Below, in pieces: positions 25,927 to 33,981 of a stretch of DNA of 64,000 nucleotides. The stretch's first letter is position 1. Each line of letters begins with the position of its first letter. The translations under genes and the position numbers were made by a program. Below the pieces are notes generated by a model, which saw nothing but the letters and a program-made list of their open reading frames with translations, was not told where the DNA came from and ran no database searches. The DNA is from Paucilactobacillus hokkaidonensis JCM 18461 (GTDB lineage Bacteria > Bacillota > Bacilli > Lactobacillales > Lactobacillaceae), in NCBI RefSeq assembly GCF_000829395.1, contig NZ_AP014680.1:682001-746000 (forward strand), written 5' to 3'.

Positions 25927-26532
25927 ATGTCAAGACGTTCCAAGCAATTAGAATTTAAACCACTTATTGCGATTTATTGTGAGGGTGATTCTGAAAAAGT
26001 TTACTTTGAAATGTTGAAAAGAAAATATCATGCCAGCAATGTCAGGGCTGAAAAGGTTTCTATCAATTCAATGGGAACTAAAGGGTTATCATTGTTGTAC
26101 AGAGCACAGAGTAAAATTGAAGCGTTACCCAAAAATAAAAAAATTGATCAAGCCTATGTAATTTTTGATCGTGATGACTTGAGCAATAAGGAATTAAAAA
26201 AATGTAACAATTATGCTAGATCTCATAAAATAAAAATTATGTTTTCCAGTGTTAATATTGAAATATGGGTATTAATGCATTTTCAGCCTGTGTCGCGAGT
26301 ATATACTGCTAGAGAACTGAATCGATTATTATCTGGGGAAAAGTATTTTAATACTGATTATTCAAAATTTAAGGGTAATCCATATGATGAGTATCTCGTT
26401 GATCGAGTGAAATATGCTAAGAATAATGCAGAAATACTTTTAAAACGATCAACGGATCCTTGGTATGAGCGTGATCCATATACAAATGTAAATAATTTTA
26501 TTTCAGATATTTTTAAAGTTTCACAATTTTAA
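25927..26532 (+). CDS. RloB-family TOPRIM-like protein, partner of the upstream ATPase
   Basis: A 201-residue RloB-like protein. It shows the TOPRIM-type glutamate motif IAIYCEGDSEKVYF (E19), the acidic VIFDRDD (D81, D83), and the RloB hallmark SSVNIEIWVLMHF (about 107-119). These residues could form a metal-dependent nuclease site. It begins three bases after the ATPase gene, so the pair is surely one transcript, ending at a terminator by 26586. RloA and RloB were named as genes linked to type I restriction loci in Campylobacter. ATPase plus TOPRIM in two proteins also recalls AriA/AriB of PARIS and fused OLD proteins. No restriction genes are visible around this pair. Confidence 0.85.
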   Translation: MSRRSKQLEFKPLIAIYCEGDSEKVYFEMLKRKYHASNVRAEKVSINSMGTKGLSLLYRAQSKIEALPKNKKIDQAYVIFDRDDLSNKELKKCNNYARSHKIKIMFSSVNIEIWVLMHFQPVSRVYTARELNRLLSGEKYFNTDYSKFKGNPYDEYLVDRVKYAKNNAEILLKRSTDPWYERDPYTNVNNFISDIFKVSQF

Positions 26533-26535
26533 AAG

Positions 26536-26586
26536 GAGCGAGGGTAGGACTAGTTAAAGTCAAGCCTTCGCTCAAATTATTTTTAT
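26536..26586. terminator. Bidirectional terminator between the RloB-like and EamA genes
   Basis: GAGCGAGG (26536-26543) pairs with CCTTCGCTC (26565-26573). A T-rich tail follows on plus, and TTTT follows on the minus side, so it can serve both convergent genes. Confidence 0.75.
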
Positions 26587-27488
26587 GAATTATTTTTAGG
26601 ATTTTTTCTAAAAATTAATCTTCCGAAATTAAGTTGCATCATTAAAATTGCCACAACAATTAAAATACCACCGATTAATAAATTACTTGTGAATGGTTCA
26701 AATCCAAACAACACAGAGAAAAAGCTACCAAACATTGATTCGGTCATTAGGATTAAGCCAGCGGGGGTCGCATCGGTAAATTTTTGACCAACAATTTGCA
26801 TTGTTTGCGCTCCAAATGAAGCAAAAATTCCTAAAATGATAATGGGCCCAATGGCTGCTGGCCAATTAATGGCGCCGTACGTGCTGCGCTCAAATAGTAA
26901 CGAATAGATTAAGCCACCAATACCCTGAGTAGCTCCCAGCATGAAAGCAACGATCCATGGACTAGAATCAGTTGCGGTGTAACCAAAGTAAACAATTTGA
27001 AGGGCATAAAAGAATGATGAAATGATAGTTAGAACGTCACCAATGCGTAATTGAAAGCCAACGTTGAAAATATTAGTCAGAAACATCATCCCCAAAATAC
27101 ACATTGCAATTGCTGGATAACTTTTCAACTCTGGTTTATGGTGAAACATGATCCAGACCACAAAGGGAACTAATACAACGTAAATGGCAGTTAAAAAAGC
27201 GTTATTGCTGGGAGTGGTGTATTTCAGCCCAATGGTTTGAATCTGATAACCGGCGAAATTGATTAACCCAGCTGTTAAGCCAATTCGAAAATCGAGGCGG
27301 GTCATTTTATTAATCGTTTTGTGGAAGAATAAATAAGCCAATGAAGCAAAAATTAAGCCTCGAAATGCGTTAATTAATCCTGCTGGCATTTGGGCGTTAG
27401 TTGCCTGTTTAACGACAATGTAACTGGCACCCCAAATAATTGCAGTCATTAACAGTAATAAATTGGCTTGCACCTTCGATAGTTTCAT
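26583..27488 (-). CDS. EamA/DMT-family permease
   Basis: A 301-residue ten-helix transporter of the drug/metabolite superfamily with two EamA repeats. The first starts LLLLMTAIIWGASYIVVKQA, with FRGLIFASLAYLFF and the NNAFLTAIYVVLVPF block. The second starts IGDVLTIISSFFYALQIVYFG and ends with the TPAGLILMTESMFGSFFSVLFGFEPFTSNLLIGGILIV segment. Substrates of this family (amino acids, nucleotides, drugs) cannot be told from sequence. GGAGGAG precedes the ATG. It lies downstream of the MucBP gene on the same strand, but a terminator separates them. Confidence 0.88.
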   Translation of the reverse strand: MKLSKVQANLLLLMTAIIWGASYIVVKQATNAQMPAGLINAFRGLIFASLAYLFFHKTINKMTRLDFRIGLTAGLINFAGYQIQTIGLKYTTPSNNAFLTAIYVVLVPFVVWIMFHHKPELKSYPAIAMCILGMMFLTNIFNVGFQLRIGDVLTIISSFFYALQIVYFGYTATDSSPWIVAFMLGATQGIGGLIYSLLFERSTYGAINWPAAIGPIIILGIFASFGAQTMQIVGQKFTDATPAGLILMTESMFGSFFSVLFGFEPFTSNLLIGGILIVVAILMMQLNFGRLIFRKNPKNNS

Positions 27489-27556
27489 TGAATCTCCTCC
27501 ATTACAAACATATCAATCTACTATAACATTTTACTATGCCAAAAAACTACAAAAAA

Positions 27557-27585
27557 AATCAAGTTCGCTTACTGCAAACTTGATT
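27557..27585 (-). terminator. Terminator of the MucBP/SH3 gene
   Basis: AATCAAGTT (27557-27565) and AACTTGATT (27577-27585) form a perfect 9-bp stem. On the minus strand it is followed by a run of eight T. Confidence 0.88.
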
Positions 27586-27600
27586 AAAATTGATATTTTA

Positions 27601-28305
27601 TTAGGCACCGGTTTTAACATACGAACCGTTAACGAAACCCCGTTGATTGATTTGATACCATACCACGCCATCAGTGTTGGTTGCTTTGCCAGTTAATGTT
27701 ACTGTGGTATCGTGTTCCAATTCGTTAACGATTTTACCGTATGGTTTATCATAAACCTGAATCATTTTGTGAGGAATGTAGTCAATACGACCCTGCATAT
27801 TATCTAATGGGGTTACAACTAATTCTTTTTCTTCAGATTTAGGCATCTGATTTTCATATGGATTTTTTGAAATCGACATTTGGTGATATTCAACCCATTG
27901 ATCAGGACCAACTTCATACCAGAATTTACCGTTTGAAGTCGCTACTCGTTTAAAGGCACGTAAAATCATGCCGGCAGGATAGGTAGTGTTGCGTGGCAAG
28001 CCGTTGACCATGTCGTAGACCATTGTAGGTGAGCTTAGTTTCAAGAACATGTGGCTAACTTCTTCAACTTCGGCCCAGTCTTTACGACGATAATACATTC
28101 GGATTGTATGCGGCTGGTCATTAAAGGTGCCCGTGTAATCAGAATCAGCCTTGATAAATTTAAAATTATCAAATTTAACCTGAGTAGCCGTGTAATGTTG
28201 GCCAATTAAGCCTCGTAATAATTGTGGTAGTTGAATATTTGCTTTGGTGTCAATATCGATATAGTAAACCCATACCGGAACACCGGTTTGAAAAGATTCT
28301 GTCAA
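27601..28305 (-). CDS. MucBP-like and SH3-like domain protein without a signal peptide
   Basis: A 234-residue protein. Residues 8-75 (VPVWVYYIDIDTKANI, LRGLIGQHYTATQV, TIRMYYRRK) match a MucBP-like fold, normally found in surface adhesins. A middle domain (about 80-150, with MVYDMVNGLPRNTTYPAGMILRAFKRV and FWYEVGPDQWVEY) looks like a SLAP or bacterial SH3 unit. A second SH3-like unit is C-terminal (RIDYIPHKMIQVYDKPYGK to GFVNGSYVKTG). No signal peptide, membrane helix or LPXTG is visible at the TTG 28305 start, which has GGAG about ten bases upstream. It may be exported by another route or work inside the cell. Confidence 0.65.
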   Translation of the reverse strand: MTESFQTGVPVWVYYIDIDTKANIQLPQLLRGLIGQHYTATQVKFDNFKFIKADSDYTGTFNDQPHTIRMYYRRKDWAEVEEVSHMFLKLSSPTMVYDMVNGLPRNTTYPAGMILRAFKRVATSNGKFWYEVGPDQWVEYHQMSISKNPYENQMPKSEEKELVVTPLDNMQGRIDYIPHKMIQVYDKPYGKIVNELEHDTTVTLTGKATNTDGVVWYQINQRGFVNGSYVKTGA

Positions 28306-28420
28306 TTTAAATCACTCCATCATAGCATTATATTTAATATCCATTATAACCCTTTGAGGCATAACCGTCATTCATGTTAGTTGATGAAGATAGTTATTTC
28401 CAAAATCTTAAGTAAAAAGG

Positions 28421-28426
28421 TATAAT
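28421..28426 (+). promoter_or_regulatory. Promoter -10 upstream of the structured leader
   Basis: TATAAT at 28421-28426 with a weak -35 (TTCCAA) about 17 bases upstream. Transcription would begin near 28433 and include the whole folded region before the ECF gene. Confidence 0.5.
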
Positions 28427-28442
28427 ATCGTTAATAAAAGAG

Positions 28443-28650
28443 AGTGGAAAATAAGGCGGTTAGATTCTGAGCATACTTCGTTGTCCAAGGAACTAACTGC
28501 TAAAGCAGTAAGTTCTCATGGCAGCCTAGACTAACGAATGATTCGTTCTTTGGATCGTTTGTTAGTCGTAGCTAAGCGGAAGCCATAGTTACTTATCGCT
28601 TTAGCGATTAGTAATATGGACATCGAAGAGAATCTGCCTTATTTCCCACG
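28443..28650 (+). ncRNA. Structured leader (candidate cis-regulatory RNA or palindromic repeat) before the ECF S component
   Basis: About 205 bases fold into a multi-branched structure. The closing stem pairs GTGGAAAATAAGGC (from about 28444) with GCCTTATTTCCCAC (to about 28650), and AGATTCT with AGAATCT and CTTCG with CGAAG extend it inward. Inside are three hairpins: AACTAACTGCT with AGCAGTAAGTT (28491-28516), GACTAAC with GTTAGTC (about 28531-28569), and a CCAT-to-ATGG hairpin with a TATCGC/GCGATTA tip (about 28583-28621). It does not match the THF riboswitch, T-box or other leader I know. Either a regulatory RNA or a mobile palindromic repeat would explain it. Confidence 0.55.
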
Positions 28651-28677
28651 TTTAAAAAAATATGGAGGCACCTTATT

Positions 28678-29268
28678 ATGCGACAACGTTCAACGTATCG
28701 ATTAAGCATTTTAGGTATTCTTACAGCAATTATTATATTACAGGATTTTATCCCAATGTTAGGGAATATTCCGATTGGACCATTAAGCTTAACAACACTT
28801 CATGTTACGGTTATTGTGACGGCAATTGTTTTAGGACCAGTTGATGGTGCGATTGTTGGCGGTGTGTGGGGTGTATTAACTTGGATTCGAGCATTTACTT
28901 TTCCAAGTAGTCCGCTAGCTCCATTAGTATTTGTCAATCCGTTGGTATCTGTAGTGCCACGGATATTCATTGGTCTATTTGCAGGATGGACATTCATGTT
29001 ACTAGCAAAATGGATGCATTCAAAAGCAGCGCCCATGGTGATTGCAGCAATTGTTGGAGCACTGACTAATACTGTGTTAGTACTTGGATTTATTTATTTG
29101 TTTTACCATACTCCAGCAGTGGCAAAGGCCTATGGTGTCAATGTTGGAAATTTATTTAAAGCATTATCGGCAATCTTTGTTACTAATGGGATTGCAGAAA
29201 TGGTGCTAGCAGCGGTGGTTGCACCGTTGATTTCATTGCCATTACTTAGATTGCAACGTAAAAGATAA
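28678..29268 (+). CDS. ECF transporter S component, probably pantothenate (PanT-like)
   Basis: A 196-residue six-helix substrate-binding subunit of an energy-coupling factor vitamin transporter. It begins RLSILGILTAIIILQDFIPMLGNIPIGPLSLT, with VIVTAIVLGPVDGAIVGGVWGVLTWIRAF and PLAPLVFVNPLVSVVPRIFIG. The arrangement around GPLSLTTLHVTVIV is closest to PanT-like S components as I know them, with FolT as an alternative. It must share the EcfA/EcfA'/EcfT module encoded elsewhere, because none is nearby. ATGGAGG precedes the ATG. The roughly 245-base leader holds the structured element. Substrate confidence is only moderate. Confidence 0.8.
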   Translation: MRQRSTYRLSILGILTAIIILQDFIPMLGNIPIGPLSLTTLHVTVIVTAIVLGPVDGAIVGGVWGVLTWIRAFTFPSSPLAPLVFVNPLVSVVPRIFIGLFAGWTFMLLAKWMHSKAAPMVIAAIVGALTNTVLVLGFIYLFYHTPAVAKAYGVNVGNLFKALSAIFVTNGIAEMVLAAVVAPLISLPLLRLQRKR

Positions 29269-29277
29269 ACTGACACA

Positions 29278-29312
29278 AAAAACAACGTATCATTTGCAGA
29301 TATGTTGTTTTT
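29278..29312. terminator. Bidirectional terminator between the ECF and LTA-synthase-like genes
   Basis: AAAAACAACGTATC (29278-29291) pairs with GATATGTTGTTTTT (29299-29312), a 14-bp stem with one G-U and A/T runs on both sides. Confidence 0.9.
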
Positions 29313-29315
29313 AAT

Positions 29316-32288
29316 TTACTTAATTTTTTGTTGAGCCCAGTGCGCTGAGTATTGTTTACCTGCAGTTAGATCATATTGAATTAAACGATAGTCATGCAAA
29401 AGTTGTTTTTGTTTCTTTGTTAGAGAAGATGATTTTATCTTTTTACCATTTTCTGAAACAAAAATATTTGATCCATTTAAACTGTTTGACTGAGAACTTG
29501 TTGGATCAATCGTCATGGCAGGTAAATCTTCAGTAACATTTGTAATTAACGCATAGTAAGGTGACACTTTAATATTGTCGGCCTTTAGTGCGAGCGCAGA
29601 AAACGAATATGGACTGACCACTTTATTAGAATGAGTTATTTTTTTAGTTTGGTTATTGTAAATAAAGTAGTCAGTTTCATGTAGTGGGATTCCATATTTT
29701 GACATGGAATCCTTATTATAAAGCGAAGCAAGATGGTCACCATACCAAACAATAGTGACTGGCTTATGAATTTTGTTAATTTTTGTGATAAATTTTTTAA
29801 GTGACTTATCAGTGTAATTAAGACCTTGAGAATATGTTTCAATACTTGATTTTGAATCCTTACTGAATGCTGATCCAGAAATTTTAAAGCTTTTGGCGTT
29901 TGGATAATAATCTGTAAAAGGCATATGATTTTGCATTGTAGATAGTTGTATAAACCTAGATCCTGAGTGTTTTTGATTTATAATTTTTAATGTGTTTTTG
30001 TATGCTGATTCATCGGAAATATATGGGCTTGATCCAATTCTTTTTTTATAAGTCAGCTTATATTTACTACCATCGTAATAAAATTTATTAAATCCAAATT
30101 TTTTAAACACATTTATTCTGTTATATAGGCTTGCATTAAAAGGATGGATAGCAATTTTTGAATCAAATAGATCAGTGAAAGCTGGTGAGATCTTTTGACT
30201 TGGTACCAGCTGTGTATAAGGTGTTGGCAAAGTAGGTGAAAGATTACTTAAGGATAGACCAGTGAGTGACTGCCACTCCATGTTAGCAGTTCCTCCACCA
30301 TATCCAGAGCTTAACATTAATCCAGAAGAAGTTTGTTTTTTTAGTTTTGTTAAATAGGGAATTGGATTTGGGGATACTTTTAGATTAGGAACTCTGTTTG
30401 GATCACTAAAACTTTCACTCAAGGTAAAAATAATTGTTTGGTTTGATAGAGAGCTTTTCCTAGTCTTATTAATATTTTTAGCCGAGTTATCATATTTTTT
30501 CATTATTTTTTCAATGTTCTTTTTTGAATATCCAGCCGGCTTATTCATAATTTTTGTATCAATATTATTAATAAATTGTATTACAGGGCCATTAACTCGT
30601 GCACCACCAGTTTGGTCATAAAATAATGGTTGAACCCCAAAGGCCTTGAATACTATTTTTGGAAGTGAATTATTGTGATTAATGAAAAAGCTACCAGAAA
30701 AAACTATCAGTGGAATCAGAATAAATGTAACTCTTTTTTTCCAATTTGAGCGATTGTAAATGTTGTTAAATCTTTTCTCCAAAAGAATGCTGGACACAAA
30801 CAATATGATAATGAATATCAGAGCCACAATAATCACAATCGGATTAACCATCTTCAATAACTCGTTCATAGCTGTAATCATTGACAGATCAGCTGGAAGA
30901 ATAGGTTCATCTCGTAGACTAATTTTCAACACTTCTGCAACACTAATGATTACAAAAACACCAGTGGAAAAGATTAATGCATACCAGTAGCGATTAAAGA
31001 TTCCAAAAATAAGAACAAAGAAAAGGTAAAAAATAATAGTGCTAAGTAGAATTTGCTGAGATGAAGTTGTAATTACGTCTTTTAAGAATGACATTTTAAA
31101 GGGTGACTCAGTTAAAATATACACTGAAAGAATTTGTATATAAGTTAGAAAAAGCCCAATTAATATAACAAAAAGAGATCTCCAATTATTTATAAAAATT
31201 TCTTTTATTAAATATGGAGTCCTATTTAGATCAGAGTAGCTAATTGATAAATTGTTAATTGTTTTGTTTATTTTCGCAAGATGTGATAATTTTTCAATTA
31301 TGAAGGTAAGAATGAATACAGTAATTACTACTGATAAAAATATAATTAGTATCTGCAATAACCATTTCACACTACTTATTTTGTATTTTAAGTGGAGATC
31401 GTTTGACAATCGATATGCAATGGTTGGAAGCTGGGTAAAAAAATAAGCACTTAAAAACAGCCAGTTAATTGGTAATGATTTTATAATTTTATGTTTTGAA
31501 TACTTAATAGTTTTAAAGCTAATAAATAAGCTAAAAATTATAATGCTAATAAAAAACATTGGGAGTGAGTAATTTGAGTATAATCTACTGTGAAGATTTG
31601 CAGCTGGAACTGATAACGGAGAAATTTTAAGTAGTAACGGTAGTGCCAGTAAAATAATAACAAGAGTAATTATTTTTGATTTGGAGCGTATTTTTGAAAG
31701 AATATTTTCTTCACCAAACAGTATTCCAAGCAAAAATAGGATACCCACCCAAACAAAACTATTACCAGAGTCTATACTCCAAAGTTGTTTACCGAATAAA
31801 AAGGGCATAAATATGAATAGCCATGGAATGAATAATAGAATACTGTTCATTGTAGTTTGGGACAATTTATGGATGTATTTTGAAATTAAAGAGCCAAAAA
31901 CGTACCAAAGTAAAATAGATGAAGCTAAGGGGAAGTCATTATGACTAATCGGAAATAACAATAACCATAGATCCTGTGATGCAAAAGATTTAAAAGCAAC
32001 GACTGAAAAAATGACCCCAAATAATCCAATACAGATTAAGTAAAAATATATTTTGCTTAATTTTTTTATTGAATTTTTGGTTTGTCTACTTGTAAAACCT
32101 AAATATAAAACAATTAAGTTGGTTCCAATGCTGCTGATTAGAAACATTAGCCAATAAAGTAGGTACCGCATTGGTTGCCCACCACTATTAGGTGGTGTCA
32201 CGGAATAGGTTAATATCTGGTTTAGTATTAATAAAAGCATTGCAAAAATCGGGACAAATTTTATGTTTGTTTTTTTAGAATTATTCAA
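29316..32288 (-). CDS. LTA-synthase-like sulfatase-fold phosphotransferase with extra N-terminal membrane module
   Basis: A 990-residue protein, much longer than LtaS (about 650). Residues 1-340 hold around ten helices and a charged SHNDFPLASSILLWYVFGSL segment, resembling acyltransferase-3 or another polytopic module. About 365-530 is a second helix bundle ending in SLRDEPILPADLSM, the usual LtaS-like pre-domain motif. From about 615 the extracellular sulfatase fold follows, with metal-binding E625 (TLSESFSDPN), the nucleophile candidate T667 in GYGGGTANMEW, and YGDHLASLY as metal ligands. It would transfer glycerol-phosphate or a related phospho-group to a surface polymer. It starts at TTG 32288 with GGAG about 11 bases upstream. 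The exact substrate is unknown. Confidence 0.8.
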   Translation of the reverse strand: MNNSKKTNIKFVPIFAMLLLILNQILTYSVTPPNSGGQPMRYLLYWLMFLISSIGTNLIVLYLGFTSRQTKNSIKKLSKIYFYLICIGLFGVIFSVVAFKSFASQDLWLLLFPISHNDFPLASSILLWYVFGSLISKYIHKLSQTTMNSILLFIPWLFIFMPFLFGKQLWSIDSGNSFVWVGILFLLGILFGEENILSKIRSKSKIITLVIILLALPLLLKISPLSVPAANLHSRLYSNYSLPMFFISIIIFSLFISFKTIKYSKHKIIKSLPINWLFLSAYFFTQLPTIAYRLSNDLHLKYKISSVKWLLQILIIFLSVVITVFILTFIIEKLSHLAKINKTINNLSISYSDLNRTPYLIKEIFINNWRSLFVILIGLFLTYIQILSVYILTESPFKMSFLKDVITTSSQQILLSTIIFYLFFVLIFGIFNRYWYALIFSTGVFVIISVAEVLKISLRDEPILPADLSMITAMNELLKMVNPIVIIVALIFIIILFVSSILLEKRFNNIYNRSNWKKRVTFILIPLIVFSGSFFINHNNSLPKIVFKAFGVQPLFYDQTGGARVNGPVIQFINNIDTKIMNKPAGYSKKNIEKIMKKYDNSAKNINKTRKSSLSNQTIIFTLSESFSDPNRVPNLKVSPNPIPYLTKLKKQTSSGLMLSSGYGGGTANMEWQSLTGLSLSNLSPTLPTPYTQLVPSQKISPAFTDLFDSKIAIHPFNASLYNRINVFKKFGFNKFYYDGSKYKLTYKKRIGSSPYISDESAYKNTLKIINQKHSGSRFIQLSTMQNHMPFTDYYPNAKSFKISGSAFSKDSKSSIETYSQGLNYTDKSLKKFITKINKIHKPVTIVWYGDHLASLYNKDSMSKYGIPLHETDYFIYNNQTKKITHSNKVVSPYSFSALALKADNIKVSPYYALITNVTEDLPAMTIDPTSSQSNSLNGSNIFVSENGKKIKSSSLTKKQKQLLHDYRLIQYDLTAGKQYSAHWAQQKIK

Positions 32289-32362
32289 TAGTGTTCACTC
32301 TCCAGCTAGTTTGTTCATAACTTTGAGTATAGACATATGAATAAAAAAATACAATTGTATAT

Positions 32363-32366
32363 AATT
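32363..32366. repeat. Left target-site copy AATT of the IS5/IS1182-like element
   Basis: AATT directly precedes the left terminal repeat and recurs at 33926-33929 after the right one. Because the target is itself palindromic, the exact border is ambiguous by a few bases. Confidence 0.55.
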
Positions 32367-33925
32367 AGTGGATGGTATTTAATTTAAAATATTAATAAGT
32401 ATGGGCATTAAGACCGATATATTGTAAAATAAATGTATACATATTCCTGAATAAGCAAGAATTTTCGTGCATTTATAAATACTATCGGAGGTGTCACCTA
32501 TGGTTTACCGTAAAAAGACAGTACAATTATCAATTAATTCTTTTGAAACTGCTTTAGGATGTCCGCTGAGTGCAGATAATGAATGGGTTCAATTAGCTAA
32601 TCAATTACCTTGGAGTGAATGGGACGAAGTATACCAATTGGCTTTTCCGTCCAATTTGGGTCGTGCTGGTAAACCATTTAGACAATTATATGGAGCCCAA
32701 CTAATCAAGCAACGAACAGGCCTTTCCGATCGTGAAGTAGTTGATGCTATTCGGGATACTCCAGCTTATCAATATTTTCTCGGCTTTTCAGAGTACCAAC
32801 CAGTTCGACCTTTCGATCATGTAACACTTGTATACTTTCGTAAACGGATTGCTCCAATTTCAGACCAGATTCTTAATATCATGGCAAAATACACAGGAAA
32901 ACTACTCAATGAAGCATTGCCAGATAAAAGAGTGGTAATCACTGATGCTACGGCTTTTCCAGTTAATGTTGCGTATCCGCAGGATACACATCTGCTTAAT
33001 GGAACACGGCTCAAGTTAGAGGCAGATATCAAACTAATGTCTAATCAGTTGAAGTTAGCTCCGCCACGCACGCGTAAGCGTGAAGCTAAAAAACAATGGG
33101 TTGCTTTTTCTCGCCATCCACATCGTTGGGGAAAACAGACTCATAAGCAAATTAAAGCCCAGCTTCAATATATTCGACGCGATTTACGTTTCGTTGATGA
33201 ACTACTCGCGCAAGGAGGCCAGTTAAGTGAACGCCGTTTGAAAGTTTTGAGCACAGTACGTAAAGTCTATGAACAGCAGGATTATATGTACCGTAATCAT
33301 ACGCATCATGTTAGTGACCGTATTGTAAGCCTGACTCAGCCTGAAATTAGGCCGATTGTACGAGGGAAAGCTAAACAACCAGTAGAATTTGGACCTAAGG
33401 TTGATCTATCAATTACAGATGGTGTTGTTAACATTGAACGATTCTCATTTGATTCCTTCAATGAAAGTACTGATTTCGCTTCAACCATAGATCACTATAA
33501 GGATGTTCATGGAGTCTATCCTGATGAGGTCTTAGCAGATACACTTTATCGAACACGAGCCAACATTAAGTTGTGCAAAGACTTAGGAATTAAATTAAGT
33601 GGTCCTAAGCTTGGCCGAAGGCCTAAACACGTAGATCCAGCTAAACGTCGTGAAGAACAAGATGCAGAAAATCGGCGTGGTGAAATAGAGCGCGAGTTCT
33701 CACTGATTAAGAGCAAACTTGGGCTAGGTTTAGTGACCGCCAAAACTGCAGAAACAATTGCCGTAACAGTTGACACTGGAGTTGTATTGGCCAATCTTAA
33801 ACGTGTATTGAGCTTTTTTTGTGTACCAATTTCTATATTCGTCGAAATGGATGGTGTAAAGCTTCAAATAGATTACAAAATGATTAATCGGCTATCAAAT
33901 TTAGTGGCCTAAGATACCATCCACT
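32367..33925 (+). mobile_element. Intact IS5/IS1182-like insertion sequence, about 1.56 kb
   Basis: The ends AGTGGATGGTAT (32367-32378) and ATACCATCCACT (33914-33925) are perfect inverted repeats. The complementarity extends outward through AATT to 17 bp, which I read as a palindromic 4-bp target. One full-length transposase gene fills the element. It lies between the promoter side of the LTA-synthase-like gene and the terminator of clpE, interrupting no gene. Confidence 0.85.
32500..33912 (+). CDS. IS5/IS1182-superfamily transposase (DUF772 N-terminal domain)
   Basis: A 470-residue DDE transposase. The N-terminal DUF772-type region covers about residues 60-110 (YGAQLIKQRTGLSDREVVDAIRDTPAYQYFLGFSEY). 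The catalytic-fold pieces are VVITDATAFPVNVAYPQDT, EVLADTLYRTRANI and AENRRGEIEREFSLIKSKLGLG, giving Asp, Asp and Glu candidates. I chose ATG 32500 with CGGAGG seven bases upstream. GTG 32491 lies within that ribosome site. No frameshift or stop is seen, so the element is probably active or recently so. Confidence 0.93.
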   Translation: MVYRKKTVQLSINSFETALGCPLSADNEWVQLANQLPWSEWDEVYQLAFPSNLGRAGKPFRQLYGAQLIKQRTGLSDREVVDAIRDTPAYQYFLGFSEYQPVRPFDHVTLVYFRKRIAPISDQILNIMAKYTGKLLNEALPDKRVVITDATAFPVNVAYPQDTHLLNGTRLKLEADIKLMSNQLKLAPPRTRKREAKKQWVAFSRHPHRWGKQTHKQIKAQLQYIRRDLRFVDELLAQGGQLSERRLKVLSTVRKVYEQQDYMYRNHTHHVSDRIVSLTQPEIRPIVRGKAKQPVEFGPKVDLSITDGVVNIERFSFDSFNESTDFASTIDHYKDVHGVYPDEVLADTLYRTRANIKLCKDLGIKLSGPKLGRRPKHVDPAKRREEQDAENRRGEIEREFSLIKSKLGLGLVTAKTAETIAVTVDTGVVLANLKRVLSFFCVPISIFVEMDGVKLQIDYKMINRLSNLVA

Positions 33926-33929
33926 AATT
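33926..33929. repeat. Right target-site copy AATT of the IS5/IS1182-like element
   Basis: Matches the copy at 32363-32366 next to the left terminal repeat. Confidence 0.55.
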
Positions 33930-33940
33930 AGTATGTAAAC

Positions 33941-33978
33941 AAAAAAGAACGTTTTTGAGAATTCAAACGTTCTTTTTG
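33941..33978 (-). terminator. Terminator of clpE
   Basis: AAAAAAGAACGTTT (33941-33954) pairs with AAACGTTCTTTTTG (33965-33978). On the minus strand it ends in a run of T. It may also act on plus-strand transcripts from the IS. Confidence 0.88.
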
Positions 33979-33981
33979 TTG

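Noticed and set aside
28443-28650. THF riboswitch or T-box before the ECF gene
   Set aside because: The conserved cores (T-box AGGGTGGNACCGCG, THF pseudoknot elements) are absent, so I kept only a generic structured leader.
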